Shown piece after piece: positions 26,790 through 39,276 of a stretch of DNA of 64,000 nt (positions are counted from its first letter, which is position 1; every line of letters begins with the position of its first letter). The position numbers and the translations under genes are program-made. This DNA comes from Pseudomonas cerasi (GTDB lineage Bacteria > Pseudomonadota > Gammaproteobacteria > Pseudomonadales > Pseudomonadaceae). Below the pieces are notes generated by a model. The model made no database searches. It saw nothing but the letters and a program-made list of their open reading frames with translations, and was not told the DNA's origin. The stretch lies in assembly GCF_900074915.1 (NCBI RefSeq), contig NZ_LT222319.1, forward strand, positions 1,113,001-1,177,000, written 5' to 3'.

Positions 26790-27968
26790 TTGCGTATCGT
26801 TTTAGCAGTGTGTGCAGGTCTGTTCTGGCTTCAGGCGCAGGCGGCAGCGCCGGTCATCGCCACCATTGACCGCAGCGTCTGGCCTGAACGGCTCGAGACG
26901 CCGGGGTTGTTCGACGTCGCGTCGCGTGCGGAGATCCTCGCCTTTGCCCACGAGTTGTACCTGAGCGAAAAGCTCGACGAGGAGGGCCTCAAGCAGCGCC
27001 TTGGCCTGCGCTTCGTCAACGTGCCGTCGTTGAATGTGGTTCGTCATCGGCTGTGGCTGCGGTTGCTGGAGGACTACCAGAACGCGCAGAAGAGCTGTGA
27101 GCAGGACGCCAATTTCTGTGTGCTGGTCGAGGACATGGATCAGTTGCGGCAGCGCGCCGAGGAATACCAGGTATCCAACGATTCGTTCTACGCCAACTGG
27201 GCCAGACCCAGCGCCGCATTCCACCAGCGTTACCTGAACGAGCTGCTGTTCATGGCAGCCCTGTTTCCGCAGACCAGCAGCGAGATCGAACGCTACAACT
27301 CCGATGAGATGAGCGGCGACGAGATGCCGGATCGCACCTTCATGCTCAACTTCGAAAGTGGCCCGAGCCCGGCCGACGGTGGTACCGACTGGCTGGCTGA
27401 CTTTATGCGCCAGCAGAAAATGACCGCCACCTTCTTCGTGCTGGGCAAGAGTCTTCAGGAGCGTCTCGACAGCACGTCGGTTGCAGGTTTGCAGGCGCTG
27501 TATCGCCAGCAGTGTGTGGGCATCCAGGGCTGGGAGTACCGTTCGCACAGTCAGTGGCTGGACTGGCAGAATTCAGTGCAACGCAGCGCGGCACTGGTTC
27601 AGCAGGTGTTGCCGGACAACTTCGTGCCGCTGTTTCGCCCTCCTTATGGCCATCGACGTGCCGACAGCGGCAACTTCTTCCGCACCGAGCATTTGCGCGT
27701 GTCATTGTGGAATATCGACGCCGAAGACGACACCGGAAGGCTTTCTGCAGAGCAGGTGGGCGACCGTGTACTGACCCTCATGCTGCTCTGGCGCAAAGGG
27801 ACGGTGGTATTCCACGATGTGGCCAACAAGGCGCAGTCGGCGCTGCCATTGCTGCTGGCCAATACCGCGCAAAGCGAGTTGATCTGGGACGATTGCCGAA
27901 ATATCTCTGAAGCGCCCGAAGAACAAGGGCTGCAGAGCAGTGAAGAGGCTGCGCCGGAAGGGGAATGA
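26790..27968 (+). CDS. Secreted polysaccharide-deacetylase-fold protein with degenerate metal site
   Basis: A 392-residue exported protein. I place the start at the TTG of MRIVLAVCAG, which gives a clean signal peptide ending at QAQA and has GAGAGG about 9 nt upstream; an upstream TTG would place seven polar residues before it. The C-terminal half is a NodB-homology domain. Motif 1, normally TFDDG, reads LNFESGP (E189, S190). Motif 2 keeps one histidine in RSHSQW, motif 3 RPPYGHR (R283) is intact, and WNIDAEDD and VVFHDV correspond to the later motifs. Replacement of both motif-1 aspartates suggests reduced or altered catalysis. The N-terminal ~170 residues are helical and unrecognised. Confidence 0.8.
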   Translation: MRIVLAVCAGLFWLQAQAAAPVIATIDRSVWPERLETPGLFDVASRAEILAFAHELYLSEKLDEEGLKQRLGLRFVNVPSLNVVRHRLWLRLLEDYQNAQKSCEQDANFCVLVEDMDQLRQRAEEYQVSNDSFYANWARPSAAFHQRYLNELLFMAALFPQTSSEIERYNSDEMSGDEMPDRTFMLNFESGPSPADGGTDWLADFMRQQKMTATFFVLGKSLQERLDSTSVAGLQALYRQQCVGIQGWEYRSHSQWLDWQNSVQRSAALVQQVLPDNFVPLFRPPYGHRRADSGNFFRTEHLRVSLWNIDAEDDTGRLSAEQVGDRVLTLMLLWRKGTVVFHDVANKAQSALPLLLANTAQSELIWDDCRNISEAPEEQGLQSSEEAAPEGE

Positions 27969-28262
27969 AGGCAGATTCGGCGTGGGCGGACTTCCGACTT
28001 TAAACGTGCGGGGTACGTCCGCCAAGTCCTATTCGTCAGGCTGTGAAATAAACTTCAAAAAACTGTCAAAGAGCTTTTTTCTGTCATCCCTTTTGCTGTA
28101 TTACGAATACAGACCGCCGAAACCTGCAACACAGGTGGCGTCTTCCAAGACCCACCTTGAGCGACATTTCTGCCCTGCCTGAAGGGGAGAATCCGGCGGC
28201 CTTTTCGTGGCGCAGTACTGTCGTGGTTCTGCGTCGCCCGGCTTCTACAAAGGTGAGCGAGT

Positions 28263-29657
28263 ATGGATGACCACGGACGCACCCCTTCCACCAACCAGCC
28301 AATCCTTTACGTGCTCGATACCAACGTATTGATTCATGATCCAAACGCACTGCTGAACTTCGAAGAACACCACGTCGCCATCCCCATGACGGTTCTGGAG
28401 GAACTGGACAAACTCAAGGCCGGTAAACATTCGGTTGCTGCCGAATGCCGTCAGGCCATCCGTCTGATCGACAAGACTCTGGGCGAAGCTTCGCCGGAGG
28501 AAGTCGAGAAGGGCGTGCCCATCGATCGTGGTACAGGCGTGCTCAAGGGCTACCTGTCGATTTTGATGAGCAAACGCGAGGAACCCAACAGCCTGCTGCC
28601 CGAGCACCTGAACGACAACATCATTATCAACCAATTGATTGACCTGCATGCGCGCAACAAGGACTTGAGCGTCGTGCTGGTAACCAAAGACATCAACATG
28701 CGCCTCAAGGCGCGCGCCTGTGGCATTGCTGCCGAGGATTACAGTACAGACCAACTGGTCGACGACATTTCACTGTTGTCGCGTGGCTACCATGACATGA
28801 CCGGTTCGTTCTGGGACCGCGTCAGCAAGGTCGATACGCGTCAGGAGCGTGGTCGTACCTGGCACCGCGTGCAGCTCACTGAAATGCTGCCGGCGGTTCA
28901 TATCAACGAGTTCATTGTCGATGAGCAGGGTTTTGTCGGCTGGATCAAAGGCGTCAAGAACGACGAACTGCTGATTCTCGACATGCACCAGGAGCCTTTG
29001 CTGCATCAGGAGGCCTGGGGGCTGAAGCCGCGCGATATCTATCAGGGGCTGGCGCTGTTTGCGTTGCTCGACCCGGATATTCATCTGGTCAACCTGTCAG
29101 GCGCTGCGGGCTCGGGTAAAACCATTCTGGCCCTGGCCGCTGCCATCGAGCAGACCATGGTCACCAAGCGCTATCGGCGCATCATCGCCACCCGCAGCGT
29201 TCAGGGGCTGGATCAGGAAATCGGTTTCCTGCCCGGCACCGAGGCGGAGAAGATGGAGCCGTGGCTCGGCGCTATCACCGATAACCTCGAAGCGCTGCAC
29301 ATGGATGACGAAAACACCCATGGCAGTGTCGATTACATCCTCAGCAAGGTGCCGTTGCAGTTCAAATCCCTCAACTACATTCGAGGTCGCAGCTTCCAGC
29401 AAAGTCTGATTCTGATCGATGAATGCCAGAACCTGACCCCGCACCAGATGAAAACCATCATCACGCGTGCCGGTGCCGGTTCCAAAGTGGTCTGCCTGGG
29501 CAACCTGGCGCAGATCGACACCCCTTACCTGTCGGCCACCAGTTCCGGGCTGACCTACCTGACGGAGCGCTTCAAAGACTTCCCGAACGGCGTGCACATC
29601 ACCCTGCAGGGCGTGCCACGCTCGATACTGGCCGAATACGCGGAGAGTCATTTGTAA
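28263..29657 (+). CDS. PIN-domain / PhoH-family ATPase
   Basis: A 464-residue cytosolic protein combining an N-terminal PIN nuclease-like domain with a C-terminal PhoH NTPase domain. The PIN domain begins YVLDTNVLIHDP and has acidic residues spaced as in PIN active sites. The PhoH domain has Walker A GAAGSGKT at residues 280-287 and Walker B LILIDECQN with D386 and E387. PIN-PhoH (PhoH2-like) proteins are proposed RNA helicases/ribonucleases. The 294-bp gap before it holds two inverted repeats but no promoter I can define. moaC follows 115 bp downstream. Confidence 0.88.
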   Translation: MDDHGRTPSTNQPILYVLDTNVLIHDPNALLNFEEHHVAIPMTVLEELDKLKAGKHSVAAECRQAIRLIDKTLGEASPEEVEKGVPIDRGTGVLKGYLSILMSKREEPNSLLPEHLNDNIIINQLIDLHARNKDLSVVLVTKDINMRLKARACGIAAEDYSTDQLVDDISLLSRGYHDMTGSFWDRVSKVDTRQERGRTWHRVQLTEMLPAVHINEFIVDEQGFVGWIKGVKNDELLILDMHQEPLLHQEAWGLKPRDIYQGLALFALLDPDIHLVNLSGAAGSGKTILALAAAIEQTMVTKRYRRIIATRSVQGLDQEIGFLPGTEAEKMEPWLGAITDNLEALHMDDENTHGSVDYILSKVPLQFKSLNYIRGRSFQQSLILIDECQNLTPHQMKTIITRAGAGSKVVCLGNLAQIDTPYLSATSSGLTYLTERFKDFPNGVHITLQGVPRSILAEYAESHL

Positions 29658-29772
29658 ATCAGATGCATGCGGGGAGCCCATGTGTGAATGGGTTCCTTGC
29701 TTGCAGCTCACGGCTTGTAGCGTGTAACTGCCACTCCCTCTACACTTCTTGCTTCTGCCAAGGAGTAACGTT

Positions 29773-30258
29773 GTGCTCACTCATCTCGATTCCCAGGGTC
29801 GCGCCAGTATGGTTGATGTCACGGATAAAGCCGTGACGTCCCGTGAGGCGGTGGCCGAAGCCTTTGTGCGCATGCTGCCGACGACGCTGCAAATGATCGT
29901 CAGCGGTGGTCATCCCAAGGGTGACGTGTTTGCCGTCGCACGTATCGCCGGTATTCAGGCGGCGAAGAAAACCAGCGATCTGATCCCGCTTTGCCATCCA
30001 TTGATGCTCACCAGCATCAAGGTCCACCTCGCCGCTGAGGGTGATGATGCCGTGCGCATCACCGCGAGCTGCAAGCTGGCCGGGCAGACCGGTGTGGAAA
30101 TGGAAGCCCTGACGGCCGCCAGCGTTACCGCGCTGACCATTTACGACATGTGCAAGGCCGTAGACCGGGGCATGGTCATCGAGTCGGTCCGGCTGCTGGA
30201 GAAGCTGGGCGGCAAGAGCGGTCACTTCATTGCCGATCAGGCACAGGTATCGTCATGA
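29773..30258 (+). CDS. moaC: Cyclic pyranopterin monophosphate synthase MoaC
   Basis: A 161-residue enzyme forming cyclic pyranopterin monophosphate from the MoaA product in molybdenum-cofactor synthesis. The family start [18 protein letters not shown] and the active-site segments ([31 protein letters not shown]) are present. The start is a GTG preceded by AAGGAG at 7 nt; an upstream TTG adds eight residues that do not match the family. It overlaps moaD by 4 bp (ATGA), so moaCDE is an operon. Confidence 0.95.
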   Translation: MLTHLDSQGRASMVDVTDKAVTSREAVAEAFVRMLPTTLQMIVSGGHPKGDVFAVARIAGIQAAKKTSDLIPLCHPLMLTSIKVHLAAEGDDAVRITASCKLAGQTGVEMEALTAASVTALTIYDMCKAVDRGMVIESVRLLEKLGGKSGHFIADQAQVSS

Positions 30259-30500
30259 AGGTTCAGGTCCAGTATTTTGCCCGTTACCGTGAAGTCCTGG
30301 GCGTGGACAACGAGTCCGTCGAAGGCGAGTTCGCTACGCTGGATGCGTTGCGCCAGACGCTGCTGCAGCGTGGCGAGGCCTGGCAGGTGCTTGCCGAACA
30401 GAACCTGATGTGTGCTCGCAATCAGGAACTGTGCAAGCCGACCGAGCCGTTGGCCGATGGCGATGAAGTCGCGTTCTTTCCGCCCGTGACCGGAGGTTGA
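30255..30500 (+). CDS. moaD: Molybdopterin synthase small subunit MoaD
   Basis: An 81-residue ubiquitin-like sulfur carrier ([16 protein letters not shown]) ending in the required C-terminal Gly-Gly (PPVTGG), which is adenylated and thiocarboxylated. The ATG lies within the moaC stop (ATGA), giving translational coupling. It forms the heterotetrameric molybdopterin synthase with MoaE encoded next. Confidence 0.95.
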   Translation: MKVQVQYFARYREVLGVDNESVEGEFATLDALRQTLLQRGEAWQVLAEQNLMCARNQELCKPTEPLADGDEVAFFPPVTGG

Positions 30501-30502
30501 TG

Positions 30503-30952
30503 ATGAGCGTTCGCGTCCAGGCGGCAGCCTTCGACCCAGGCACTGAAGTCAACGCGCTGCATGCTGCCAACCTCGGCATCGGCGCGGTGGTCAGTTTTGT
30601 CGGCTATGTTCGGGATTTCAATGAAGGGCGCGAAGTGTCCGGCATGTTTCTGGAGCACTATCCGGGGATGACCGAAAAGGCACTGGCAAAAATCGTTACC
30701 GAGGCCGAACAGCGCTGGCCGTTGCTGCGCGTCGATGTGTTGCACAGGGTAGGGGCGCTGGAGCCTGGCGAGCCGATCGTGTTCGTCGGCGTTGCCAGCG
30801 CGCACCGTCAGGCGGCGTTCGAAGCCTGTGATTTCGTCATGGACTACCTCAAGACCCGCGCGCCGTTCTGGAAGCGTGAAAACACGTCAGAAGGCACGCG
30901 CTGGGTGGAAGGTCGTCACAGCGATCACCAAGCGGCTGATCGCTGGAAGTAA
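30503..30952 (+). CDS. moaE: Molybdopterin synthase catalytic subunit MoaE
   Basis: A 149-residue large subunit that inserts sulfur from MoaD-COSH into the pterin. The motifs SFVGYVRDFNEG and LEHYPGMTEKAL, HRVG, and the catalytic lysine region APFWKRE are all present. Two ATGs follow GGAGG; I choose the second (30503), 6 nt from the ribosome site, beginning MSVRVQ. The gene ends 3 bp before the convergent RNA helicase gene. Confidence 0.94.
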   Translation: MSVRVQAAAFDPGTEVNALHAANLGIGAVVSFVGYVRDFNEGREVSGMFLEHYPGMTEKALAKIVTEAEQRWPLLRVDVLHRVGALEPGEPIVFVGVASAHRQAAFEACDFVMDYLKTRAPFWKRENTSEGTRWVEGRHSDHQAADRWK

Positions 30953-30955
30953 GCA

Positions 30956-32413
<1,458 letters not shown>

Positions 32414-32528
32414 CTCATCAATTGGTTAAGGAATGTACGCCGAGCAGTGTAAAGCAAGAACCGTGCTCGGCGTAGTGCCATCCATGGCGAGCTACAAAAG
32501 CGGTCCGCCGCAACGGGCTCAGAGCGCT

Positions 32529-33673
<1,145 letters not shown>

Positions 33674-34702
33674 ATGAAGATGTTGAAATCTACCCTGGCT
33701 GTCGTCACCGCCTTGGCCGCATTCGGTGTGACCGGGGCTGCCAACGCCGGTGCCACGCTTGACGCTATTCAGAAGAAGGGTTTCATCCAGTGCGGCGTCA
33801 GCGATGGCCTGCCAGGGTTTTCCGTTCCGGACTCCACCGGCAAGATCACCGGTATCGACGCTGACGTCTGCCGCGCCGTTGCAGCCGCTGTGTTCGGCGA
33901 CGCTACCAAGGTCAAGTTCAGCCAGTTGAACGCCAAGGAGCGCTTCACCGCGTTGCAATCCGGCGAGATCGATATCCTTTCGCGTAACACCACCTGGACC
34001 AGTTCCCGTGATGCGGGCATGGGCCTGGTGTTCACCGGCGTTACCTACTACGACGGTATCGGCTTCCTGGTAAACAACAAGCTGGGCGTGAAAAGCGCCA
34101 AGGAACTGGACGGTGCAACCATCTGCATCCAGGCCGGTACCACCACCGAGCTGAACGTCTCCGACTACTTCCGTTCGAACGGCCTGAAATACACCCCGAT
34201 CACCTTCGACACCTCTGACGAAAGCGCCAAGTCGCTGGAAGGCGGCCGTTGCGACGTGTTGACTTCCGACCAGTCGCAGCTCTACGCACAGCGCAGCAAG
34301 CTGGCCAAGCCGGACGATTACATTGTTCTGCCTGAAGTGATCTCCAAGGAGCCTCTGGGCCCTGTCGTGCGTAAAGGCGACGAAGACTGGTTCTCGATCG
34401 TTCGCTGGACCCTGTTCGCCATGCTCAACGCCGAGGAAGCCAAAATCACTTCCAAGAACGTTGAAGCTGAAGCCAAGTCGACCAAGAACCCCGACGTAGC
34501 CCGTATGCTGGGCGCCGACGGTACTTACGGCAAGGACCTCAAGCTGCCGAAAGACTGGGTCGTGCAGATCGTCAAGCAGGTCGGTAACTACGGCGAAGTG
34601 TTTGAACGCAACCTGGGCGAAGGCACCCCGCTGAAAATCAAGCGTGGTCAGAATGCCCTGTGGAATGCCGGTGGCATCCAGTACGCTCCACCTATTCGTT
34701 GA
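33674..34702 (+). CDS. aapJ: General L-amino acid ABC transporter, periplasmic binding protein AapJ
   Basis: A 342-residue periplasmic solute-binding protein of family 3. The signal peptide is cleaved after residue ~25 (TGAANA). The binding domain begins TLDAIQKKGFIQCGVSDGLPGFS and carries the AapJ/BztA-like long C-terminus (WNAGGIQYAPPIR). It delivers a broad set of L-amino acids to AapQMP. A strong hairpin 9 bp after the stop separates it from aapQ, an arrangement that usually keeps binding-protein mRNA in excess. Confidence 0.94.
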   Translation: MKMLKSTLAVVTALAAFGVTGAANAGATLDAIQKKGFIQCGVSDGLPGFSVPDSTGKITGIDADVCRAVAAAVFGDATKVKFSQLNAKERFTALQSGEIDILSRNTTWTSSRDAGMGLVFTGVTYYDGIGFLVNNKLGVKSAKELDGATICIQAGTTTELNVSDYFRSNGLKYTPITFDTSDESAKSLEGGRCDVLTSDQSQLYAQRSKLAKPDDYIVLPEVISKEPLGPVVRKGDEDWFSIVRWTLFAMLNAEEAKITSKNVEAEAKSTKNPDVARMLGADGTYGKDLKLPKDWVVQIVKQVGNYGEVFERNLGEGTPLKIKRGQNALWNAGGIQYAPPIR

Positions 34703-34711
34703 TTGACCCGG

Positions 34712-34741
34712 CGCCCGACAGGCTTCCCAGCCTGTCGGGCG
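34712..34741 (+). other. Intercistronic hairpin between aapJ and aapQ
   Basis: CGCCCGACAGGCT pairs perfectly with AGCCTGTCGGGCG around a TCCC tetraloop (13-bp stem). The bases after it (TTGTTCTGTTGG) are a poor T-tract, so it probably causes partial termination or protects the aapJ message from 3' decay. Confidence 0.8.
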
Positions 34742-34772
34742 TTGTTCTGTTGGATTTTTCCTGGGGCATTTC

Positions 34773-35954
34773 ATGGAAAAGCAAATCGTCGCACCCAAGC
34801 AAAAGCTCTCTCTGAGCGATCCGAAAGTGCGCGCGTGGTTATTTCAGATCATCACTGTCGTGGCGGTGATCGCGTTGGGCTGGTTCATCTTCGACAACAC
34901 CCGGACCAACCTGCAACACCGTGGTATTACCTCGGGCTTCGGTTTTCTTGAAAACAGTGCCGGTTTCGGTATTGCTCAGCACCTGATCGACTACAGCGAA
35001 GCGGACAGTTATGCCCGTGTGTTCGTCATCGGTTTGCTGAATACCTTGCTGGTGTCGGTTATCGGTATTGTCCTGGCGACCTTGCTGGGCTTTGTCATTG
35101 GTGTCGCTCGTCTGTCTCCGAACTGGATGATCAGCAAGCTGGCCACCGTGTATGTCGAAGTCTTCCGCAACATTCCGCCACTGCTGCAAATCCTGTTCTG
35201 GTACACCGCCGTATTCCTCACGCTGCCCGGTCCGCGTCAGGCGCATGGTTATCTGGACATGTTCTTCGTCAGCAGCCGCGGGCTTAACATGCCCAGAGCG
35301 TTGCCTGCCGAAGGCGCCTGGGCATTCCTGGTCAGTCTGGTTGTTGCTGTGATCGCCATCGTCATGATGGTGCGCTGGGCCAACAAACGCTTCGAAGCCA
35401 CTGGCCAGCCGTTTCACAAGTTCTGGGTCGGCCTGGCATTGTTGCTGGTCATCCCCGGTCTGAGCATGCTGATCTTCGGCAGCCCGGTGCATTGGGAACT
35501 GCCACAACTGAAGGGCTTCAACTTCACGGGCGGCTGGGTGCTGATCCCTGAACTGATCTCCCTGACTCTGGCACTGACCATCTACACCGCGGCGTTCATC
35601 GCTGAAATCGTGCGTTCCGGCATCAAGTCGGTCAGCCACGGCCAGACCGAAGCTGCCCGCTCACTGGGCCTGCGCCCTGGGCCGACGCTGCGCAAGGTGA
35701 TCATTCCGCAGGCGCTGCGCGTGATCATTCCGCCGCTGACCAGTCAGTTCCTGAACCTGGCGAAAAACTCTTCTCTGGCAGCAGCCATCGGGTATCCGGA
35801 AATGGTTTCCCTGTTTGCCGGTACGGTGCTCAACCAGACCGGGCAGGCGATTGAAGTCATTGCCATCACCATGAGTGTGTACCTGGCGATCAGTATCAGC
35901 ATTTCCCTGCTGATGAACTGGTACAACAAGCGCATTGCGCTGATCGAGCGGTGA
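34773..35954 (+). CDS. aapQ: Amino-acid ABC transporter permease AapQ
   Basis: A 393-residue inner-membrane permease of the His/Glu/Gln/Arg/opine family in its long AapQ form. Transmembrane helices span most of the length, with a large loop in the middle (residues ~150-270). The cytoplasmic coupling EAA motif is recognisable near residues 290-320 (QTEAARSLGLRPGPTLRKVIIPQAL). Its partner permease AapM follows 10 bp later. Confidence 0.93.
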   Translation: MEKQIVAPKQKLSLSDPKVRAWLFQIITVVAVIALGWFIFDNTRTNLQHRGITSGFGFLENSAGFGIAQHLIDYSEADSYARVFVIGLLNTLLVSVIGIVLATLLGFVIGVARLSPNWMISKLATVYVEVFRNIPPLLQILFWYTAVFLTLPGPRQAHGYLDMFFVSSRGLNMPRALPAEGAWAFLVSLVVAVIAIVMMVRWANKRFEATGQPFHKFWVGLALLLVIPGLSMLIFGSPVHWELPQLKGFNFTGGWVLIPELISLTLALTIYTAAFIAEIVRSGIKSVSHGQTEAARSLGLRPGPTLRKVIIPQALRVIIPPLTSQFLNLAKNSSLAAAIGYPEMVSLFAGTVLNQTGQAIEVIAITMSVYLAISISISLLMNWYNKRIALIER

Positions 35955-35964
35955 GGAAAAGCGC

Positions 35965-37062
35965 ATGACAACTCATACTTTCAAACCTGATATGCCACCA
36001 CCGGGCAAAGTGTTCGGCCCTATGGCGTGGATGCGGCAGAACCTGTTCTCCAGCTGGATCAACACCCTGCTGACCCTGTTCTCCCTGTATCTGATCTATC
36101 TGGTCGTGCCGCCTATCATCAGTTGGGCCCTGCTGGACGCCAACTGGGTCGGCACGACCAAGGCAGACTGCACCAAGGCGGGCGCCTGCTGGGTGTTCAT
36201 CGAGCAGCGCTTCGGTCAGTTCATGTACGGCTACTTTCCCAATGAGCTGCGCTGGAGGGTCGACCTGACCGCTATCCTGGCGATCGTCGGCGCTGCGCCG
36301 CTGTTCATTTCGAAGTTTCCGCGCAAGGCTGTCTACGGTATCGCCTTCCTGGTGATCTATCCGGTTGTTGCGTTCTACCTGCTGCATGGCGGCGCGTTCG
36401 GTCTGACCAACGTACCGACCAGCCAGTGGGGCGGTCTGATGCTGACCCTGGTGATCGCTACCGTGGGTATCGTCGGTGCCTTGCCGCTGGGTATAGTTCT
36501 GGCGCTCGGTCGTCGCTCAAACATGCCCGCTTTGCGCGTGGTGTGCGTGACGTTCATCGAGTTCTGGCGCGGCGTGCCGCTGATCACCGTGCTGTTCATG
36601 TCGTCGGTCATGCTGCCGCTGTTCATGCCAGAGGGCATGAACTTCGACAAGCTGCTGCGTGCGCTGATCGGCGTCATCCTGTTCCAGTCCGCGTACATTG
36701 CCGAAGTGGTGCGTGGCGGCATGCAGGCCATTCCCAAGGGCCAGTACGAAGCAGCCTCGGCGATGGGCCTGGGTTACTGGCGCAGCATGGGGCTGGTGAT
36801 CCTGCCGCAGGCGCTGAAGATGGTTATTCCCGGCATCGTCAACACCTTCATTGCCTTGTTCAAAGACACCAGTCTGGTGATCATTATCGGCCTGTTCGAC
36901 CTGCTCAACAGCGTCAAGCAGGCTACCGCCGACCCGGCATGGCTGGGTATGGCCACTGAAGGCTACGTCTTCGCGGCCCTGGTGTTCTGGATCTTCTGTT
37001 TCGGTATGTCCCGCTATTCCATGCATTTGGAACGTAAGCTGGACACAGGCCACAAGCGTTAG
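35965..37062 (+). CDS. aapM: Amino-acid ABC transporter permease AapM
   Basis: A 365-residue permease forming the heterodimeric channel with AapQ. It has N-terminal TM helices, a periplasmic insertion containing two cysteines (DCTKAGACW) and the EAA loop [25 protein letters not shown]. The spacing (10 bp from aapQ, 10 bp to aapP) supports a single operon. Confidence 0.93.
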   Translation: MTTHTFKPDMPPPGKVFGPMAWMRQNLFSSWINTLLTLFSLYLIYLVVPPIISWALLDANWVGTTKADCTKAGACWVFIEQRFGQFMYGYFPNELRWRVDLTAILAIVGAAPLFISKFPRKAVYGIAFLVIYPVVAFYLLHGGAFGLTNVPTSQWGGLMLTLVIATVGIVGALPLGIVLALGRRSNMPALRVVCVTFIEFWRGVPLITVLFMSSVMLPLFMPEGMNFDKLLRALIGVILFQSAYIAEVVRGGMQAIPKGQYEAASAMGLGYWRSMGLVILPQALKMVIPGIVNTFIALFKDTSLVIIIGLFDLLNSVKQATADPAWLGMATEGYVFAALVFWIFCFGMSRYSMHLERKLDTGHKR

Positions 37063-37072
37063 GAGTTTTGTG

Positions 37073-37837
37073 ATGAGTGAAGTTATCAATAAGCCTCTGG
37101 GCGCTGAAGGCATGATCCGCATGGAGGGCGTACACAAGTGGTACGGCCAGTTCCATGTACTCAAGGACATCAACCTGAATGTGCGTCAGGGTGAACGTAT
37201 CGTGCTGTGCGGCCCGTCGGGTTCGGGCAAGTCGACCACCATTCGCTGCCTCAACCGTCTGGAAGAGCATCAGCAGGGTCGTATCATCGTCGACGGCACC
37301 GAGCTGACCTCGGACCTGAAGCAGATCGAAACCATTCGCCGTGAAGTGGGCATGGTGTTTCAGCACTTCAACCTGTTTCCGCACCTGACCATCCTGCAGA
37401 ACTGCACGCTGGCGCCAATGTGGGTGCGTAACATGCCGAAAAAGAAGGCTGAAGAAATCGCCATGCACTATCTGGAGCGTGTGCGTATTCCGGAGCAGGC
37501 CCACAAGTTTCCGGGTCAGCTTTCCGGTGGTCAGCAGCAGCGTGTGGCGATTGCCCGTGCCTTGTGCATGAAGCCGAAAATCATGCTGTTCGATGAGCCG
37601 ACTTCGGCGCTTGACCCGGAAATGGTCAAGGAAGTGCTCGACACCATGGTCGGTCTGGCTGAAGAAGGCATGACCATGTTGTGCGTAACCCACGAGATGG
37701 GCTTTGCCCGTACCGTGGCGAACCGGGTGATCTTCATGGACAAGGGCGAAATCGTCGAACAGGCTGCGCCGAACGACTTCTTCGATAACCCGCAGAGCGA
37801 CCGTACCAAGCTGTTCCTCAGCCAGATCATTCACTGA
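37073..37837 (+). CDS. aapP: Amino-acid ABC transporter ATP-binding protein AapP
   Basis: A 254-residue ABC ATPase with Walker [11 protein letters not shown]-loop [10 protein letters not shown], signature LSGGQQQR, Walker [14 protein letters not shown] and H-loop VTHEMGFA. The start is the ATG at 37073, 7 nt from AGGAG; a GTG one codon earlier is possible but too close to the ribosome site. It is the last gene before a strong terminator. Confidence 0.95.
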   Translation: MSEVINKPLGAEGMIRMEGVHKWYGQFHVLKDINLNVRQGERIVLCGPSGSGKSTTIRCLNRLEEHQQGRIIVDGTELTSDLKQIETIRREVGMVFQHFNLFPHLTILQNCTLAPMWVRNMPKKKAEEIAMHYLERVRIPEQAHKFPGQLSGGQQQRVAIARALCMKPKIMLFDEPTSALDPEMVKEVLDTMVGLAEEGMTMLCVTHEMGFARTVANRVIFMDKGEIVEQAAPNDFFDNPQSDRTKLFLSQIIH

Positions 37838-37858
37838 GTGGACATCTGCTGAACAAGG

Positions 37859-37886
37859 AAACCGGGCCATGTGCCCGGTTTTTTTA
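37859..37886 (+). terminator. Intrinsic terminator of aapJQMP
   Basis: AAACCGGGC and GCCCGGTTT form a perfect stem around a five-base loop (CATGT), followed by TTTTT, 21 bp past the aapP stop. Confidence 0.92.
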
Positions 37887-37989
37887 TGCCTGTCGTCGCT
37901 GTGCGGGTTGTATGCAATTACGCTGAACCTTGTATTCGCGATGATTCTCCAACAGGATACCGACCCCCTGAAAAGGGTCGACATACCTG

Positions 37990-39234
37990 ATGACCGAGAA
38001 ACTGATGACTGCCAAGGCTCAACCCAGCCCCCAACCGACTACCGATCAACCCCATTCTGCTTTGAAGCGCCCCTGGCTGCTGTTGCTGGGCCTGGTGCTG
38101 GTTGCCCTCAACCTGCGCCCAGCGTTGTCCAGCATTGCGCCACTGCTCAATACAGTTTCAGACAGCCTCGGCATGTCCGCCGCCGAAGCCGGACTGCTGA
38201 CCACCTTGCCGGTCCTGTGTCTGGGCTTGTTCGCGCCGCTGGCACCGATTCTTGCCCGCCGGTTTGGCAGTGAGCGCGTGGTTCTGGTGGTGCTTCTGAC
38301 GCTGGCAGCAGGTCTGGCAGTGCGCAGTCTGTTTGGCCAGATCGGGCTGTTTTCCGGCAGTCTGCTGGCGGGCGCGAGCATCGGAATCATCGGCGTGCTG
38401 CTGCCGGGTATCGTCAAACGTGATTTCCCGCGCAAGGCCGGAGCCATGACCGGTGTCTACACCATGGCCTTGTGCCTGGGCGCAGCAATTGCAGCGGGTT
38501 CGACGGTGCCGCTGAGTCAGTACGTTGGTGGCAGTTGGCAGATTGGCCTGGGTTTCTGGCTGGTTCCTGCGCTGATTGCCGCAGCGCTGTGGCTTCCGCA
38601 GGCGCGTGAGGTGCATGGCACGCATCGCGATGTCTACCGGGTCCGCGGTTTGTTGCGTGATCCACTGGCCTGGCAGGTCACGCTGTACATGGGCCTGCAA
38701 TCGTCGCTGTCGTACATCGTTTTCGGCTGGTTGCCGTCGATCCTCATCGGTCGCGGCCTGACGCCGACCCAGGCCGGTCTGCTGCTGTCCGGCTCGATCA
38801 TCGCGCAAGTCATCAGCGCGCTGGCGGTGCCCTATCTGGCCACACGCGGCAAGGATCAGCGTCTGGCGATCATGCTGGTCATGTCGCTGACCCTGATTGG
38901 CCTGTTCGGCTGCCTGTACGCGCCACTCGGCGGTCTGTGGGGCTGGGCGATCCTGCTGGGGATCGGGCAGGGCGGCACGTTCAGTCTGGCGCTGGCCTTG
39001 ATCGTCCTGCGCTCGCGTGACTCACATATCGCTGCCAATCTGTCGAGCATGGCGCAAGGCTTCGGCTACACCATCGCCTCGACCGGCCCGTTTGCCGTGG
39101 GCGTGGTGCATGACATGACCGGCAGCTGGAGCGCGATTGGCTGGATCTTCGCGGTACTCGGGCTGGGCGCCATCATCGCGGGCATGGGTGCCGGTCGGGC
39201 GCTGCAGGTGCAGGTCAGTAGCGAGAAGGTTTGA
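37990..39234 (+). CDS. CynX/NimT-family MFS transporter
   Basis: A 414-residue major facilitator with about twelve hydrophobic segments, like the CynX (cyanate) and NimT (2-nitroimidazole) transporters. The early segment LVALNLRPALSSIAPLLNTV, with the conserved NLRP element near residues 38-41, is the hallmark of this subfamily. A second in-frame ATG lies five codons downstream. It stands alone between the aap terminator and a convergent reductase gene. Substrate unknown. Confidence 0.87.
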   Translation: MTEKLMTAKAQPSPQPTTDQPHSALKRPWLLLLGLVLVALNLRPALSSIAPLLNTVSDSLGMSAAEAGLLTTLPVLCLGLFAPLAPILARRFGSERVVLVVLLTLAAGLAVRSLFGQIGLFSGSLLAGASIGIIGVLLPGIVKRDFPRKAGAMTGVYTMALCLGAAIAAGSTVPLSQYVGGSWQIGLGFWLVPALIAAALWLPQAREVHGTHRDVYRVRGLLRDPLAWQVTLYMGLQSSLSYIVFGWLPSILIGRGLTPTQAGLLLSGSIIAQVISALAVPYLATRGKDQRLAIMLVMSLTLIGLFGCLYAPLGGLWGWAILLGIGQGGTFSLALALIVLRSRDSHIAANLSSMAQGFGYTIASTGPFAVGVVHDMTGSWSAIGWIFAVLGLGAIIAGMGAGRALQVQVSSEKV

Positions 39235-39276
39235 TTTTCGATGATTGTTGATCGTTCTGAGCGGGCTTGAGCTGCT

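Noticed and set aside
28096..28112. CTGTATT-ACG-AATACAG upstream of the PhoH gene, resembling a LexA box
   Set aside because: The LexA spacing is CTGT-N8-ACAG; here it is CTGT-N9-ACAG, one base too long. It is a real perfect palindrome but not a convincing SOS box.
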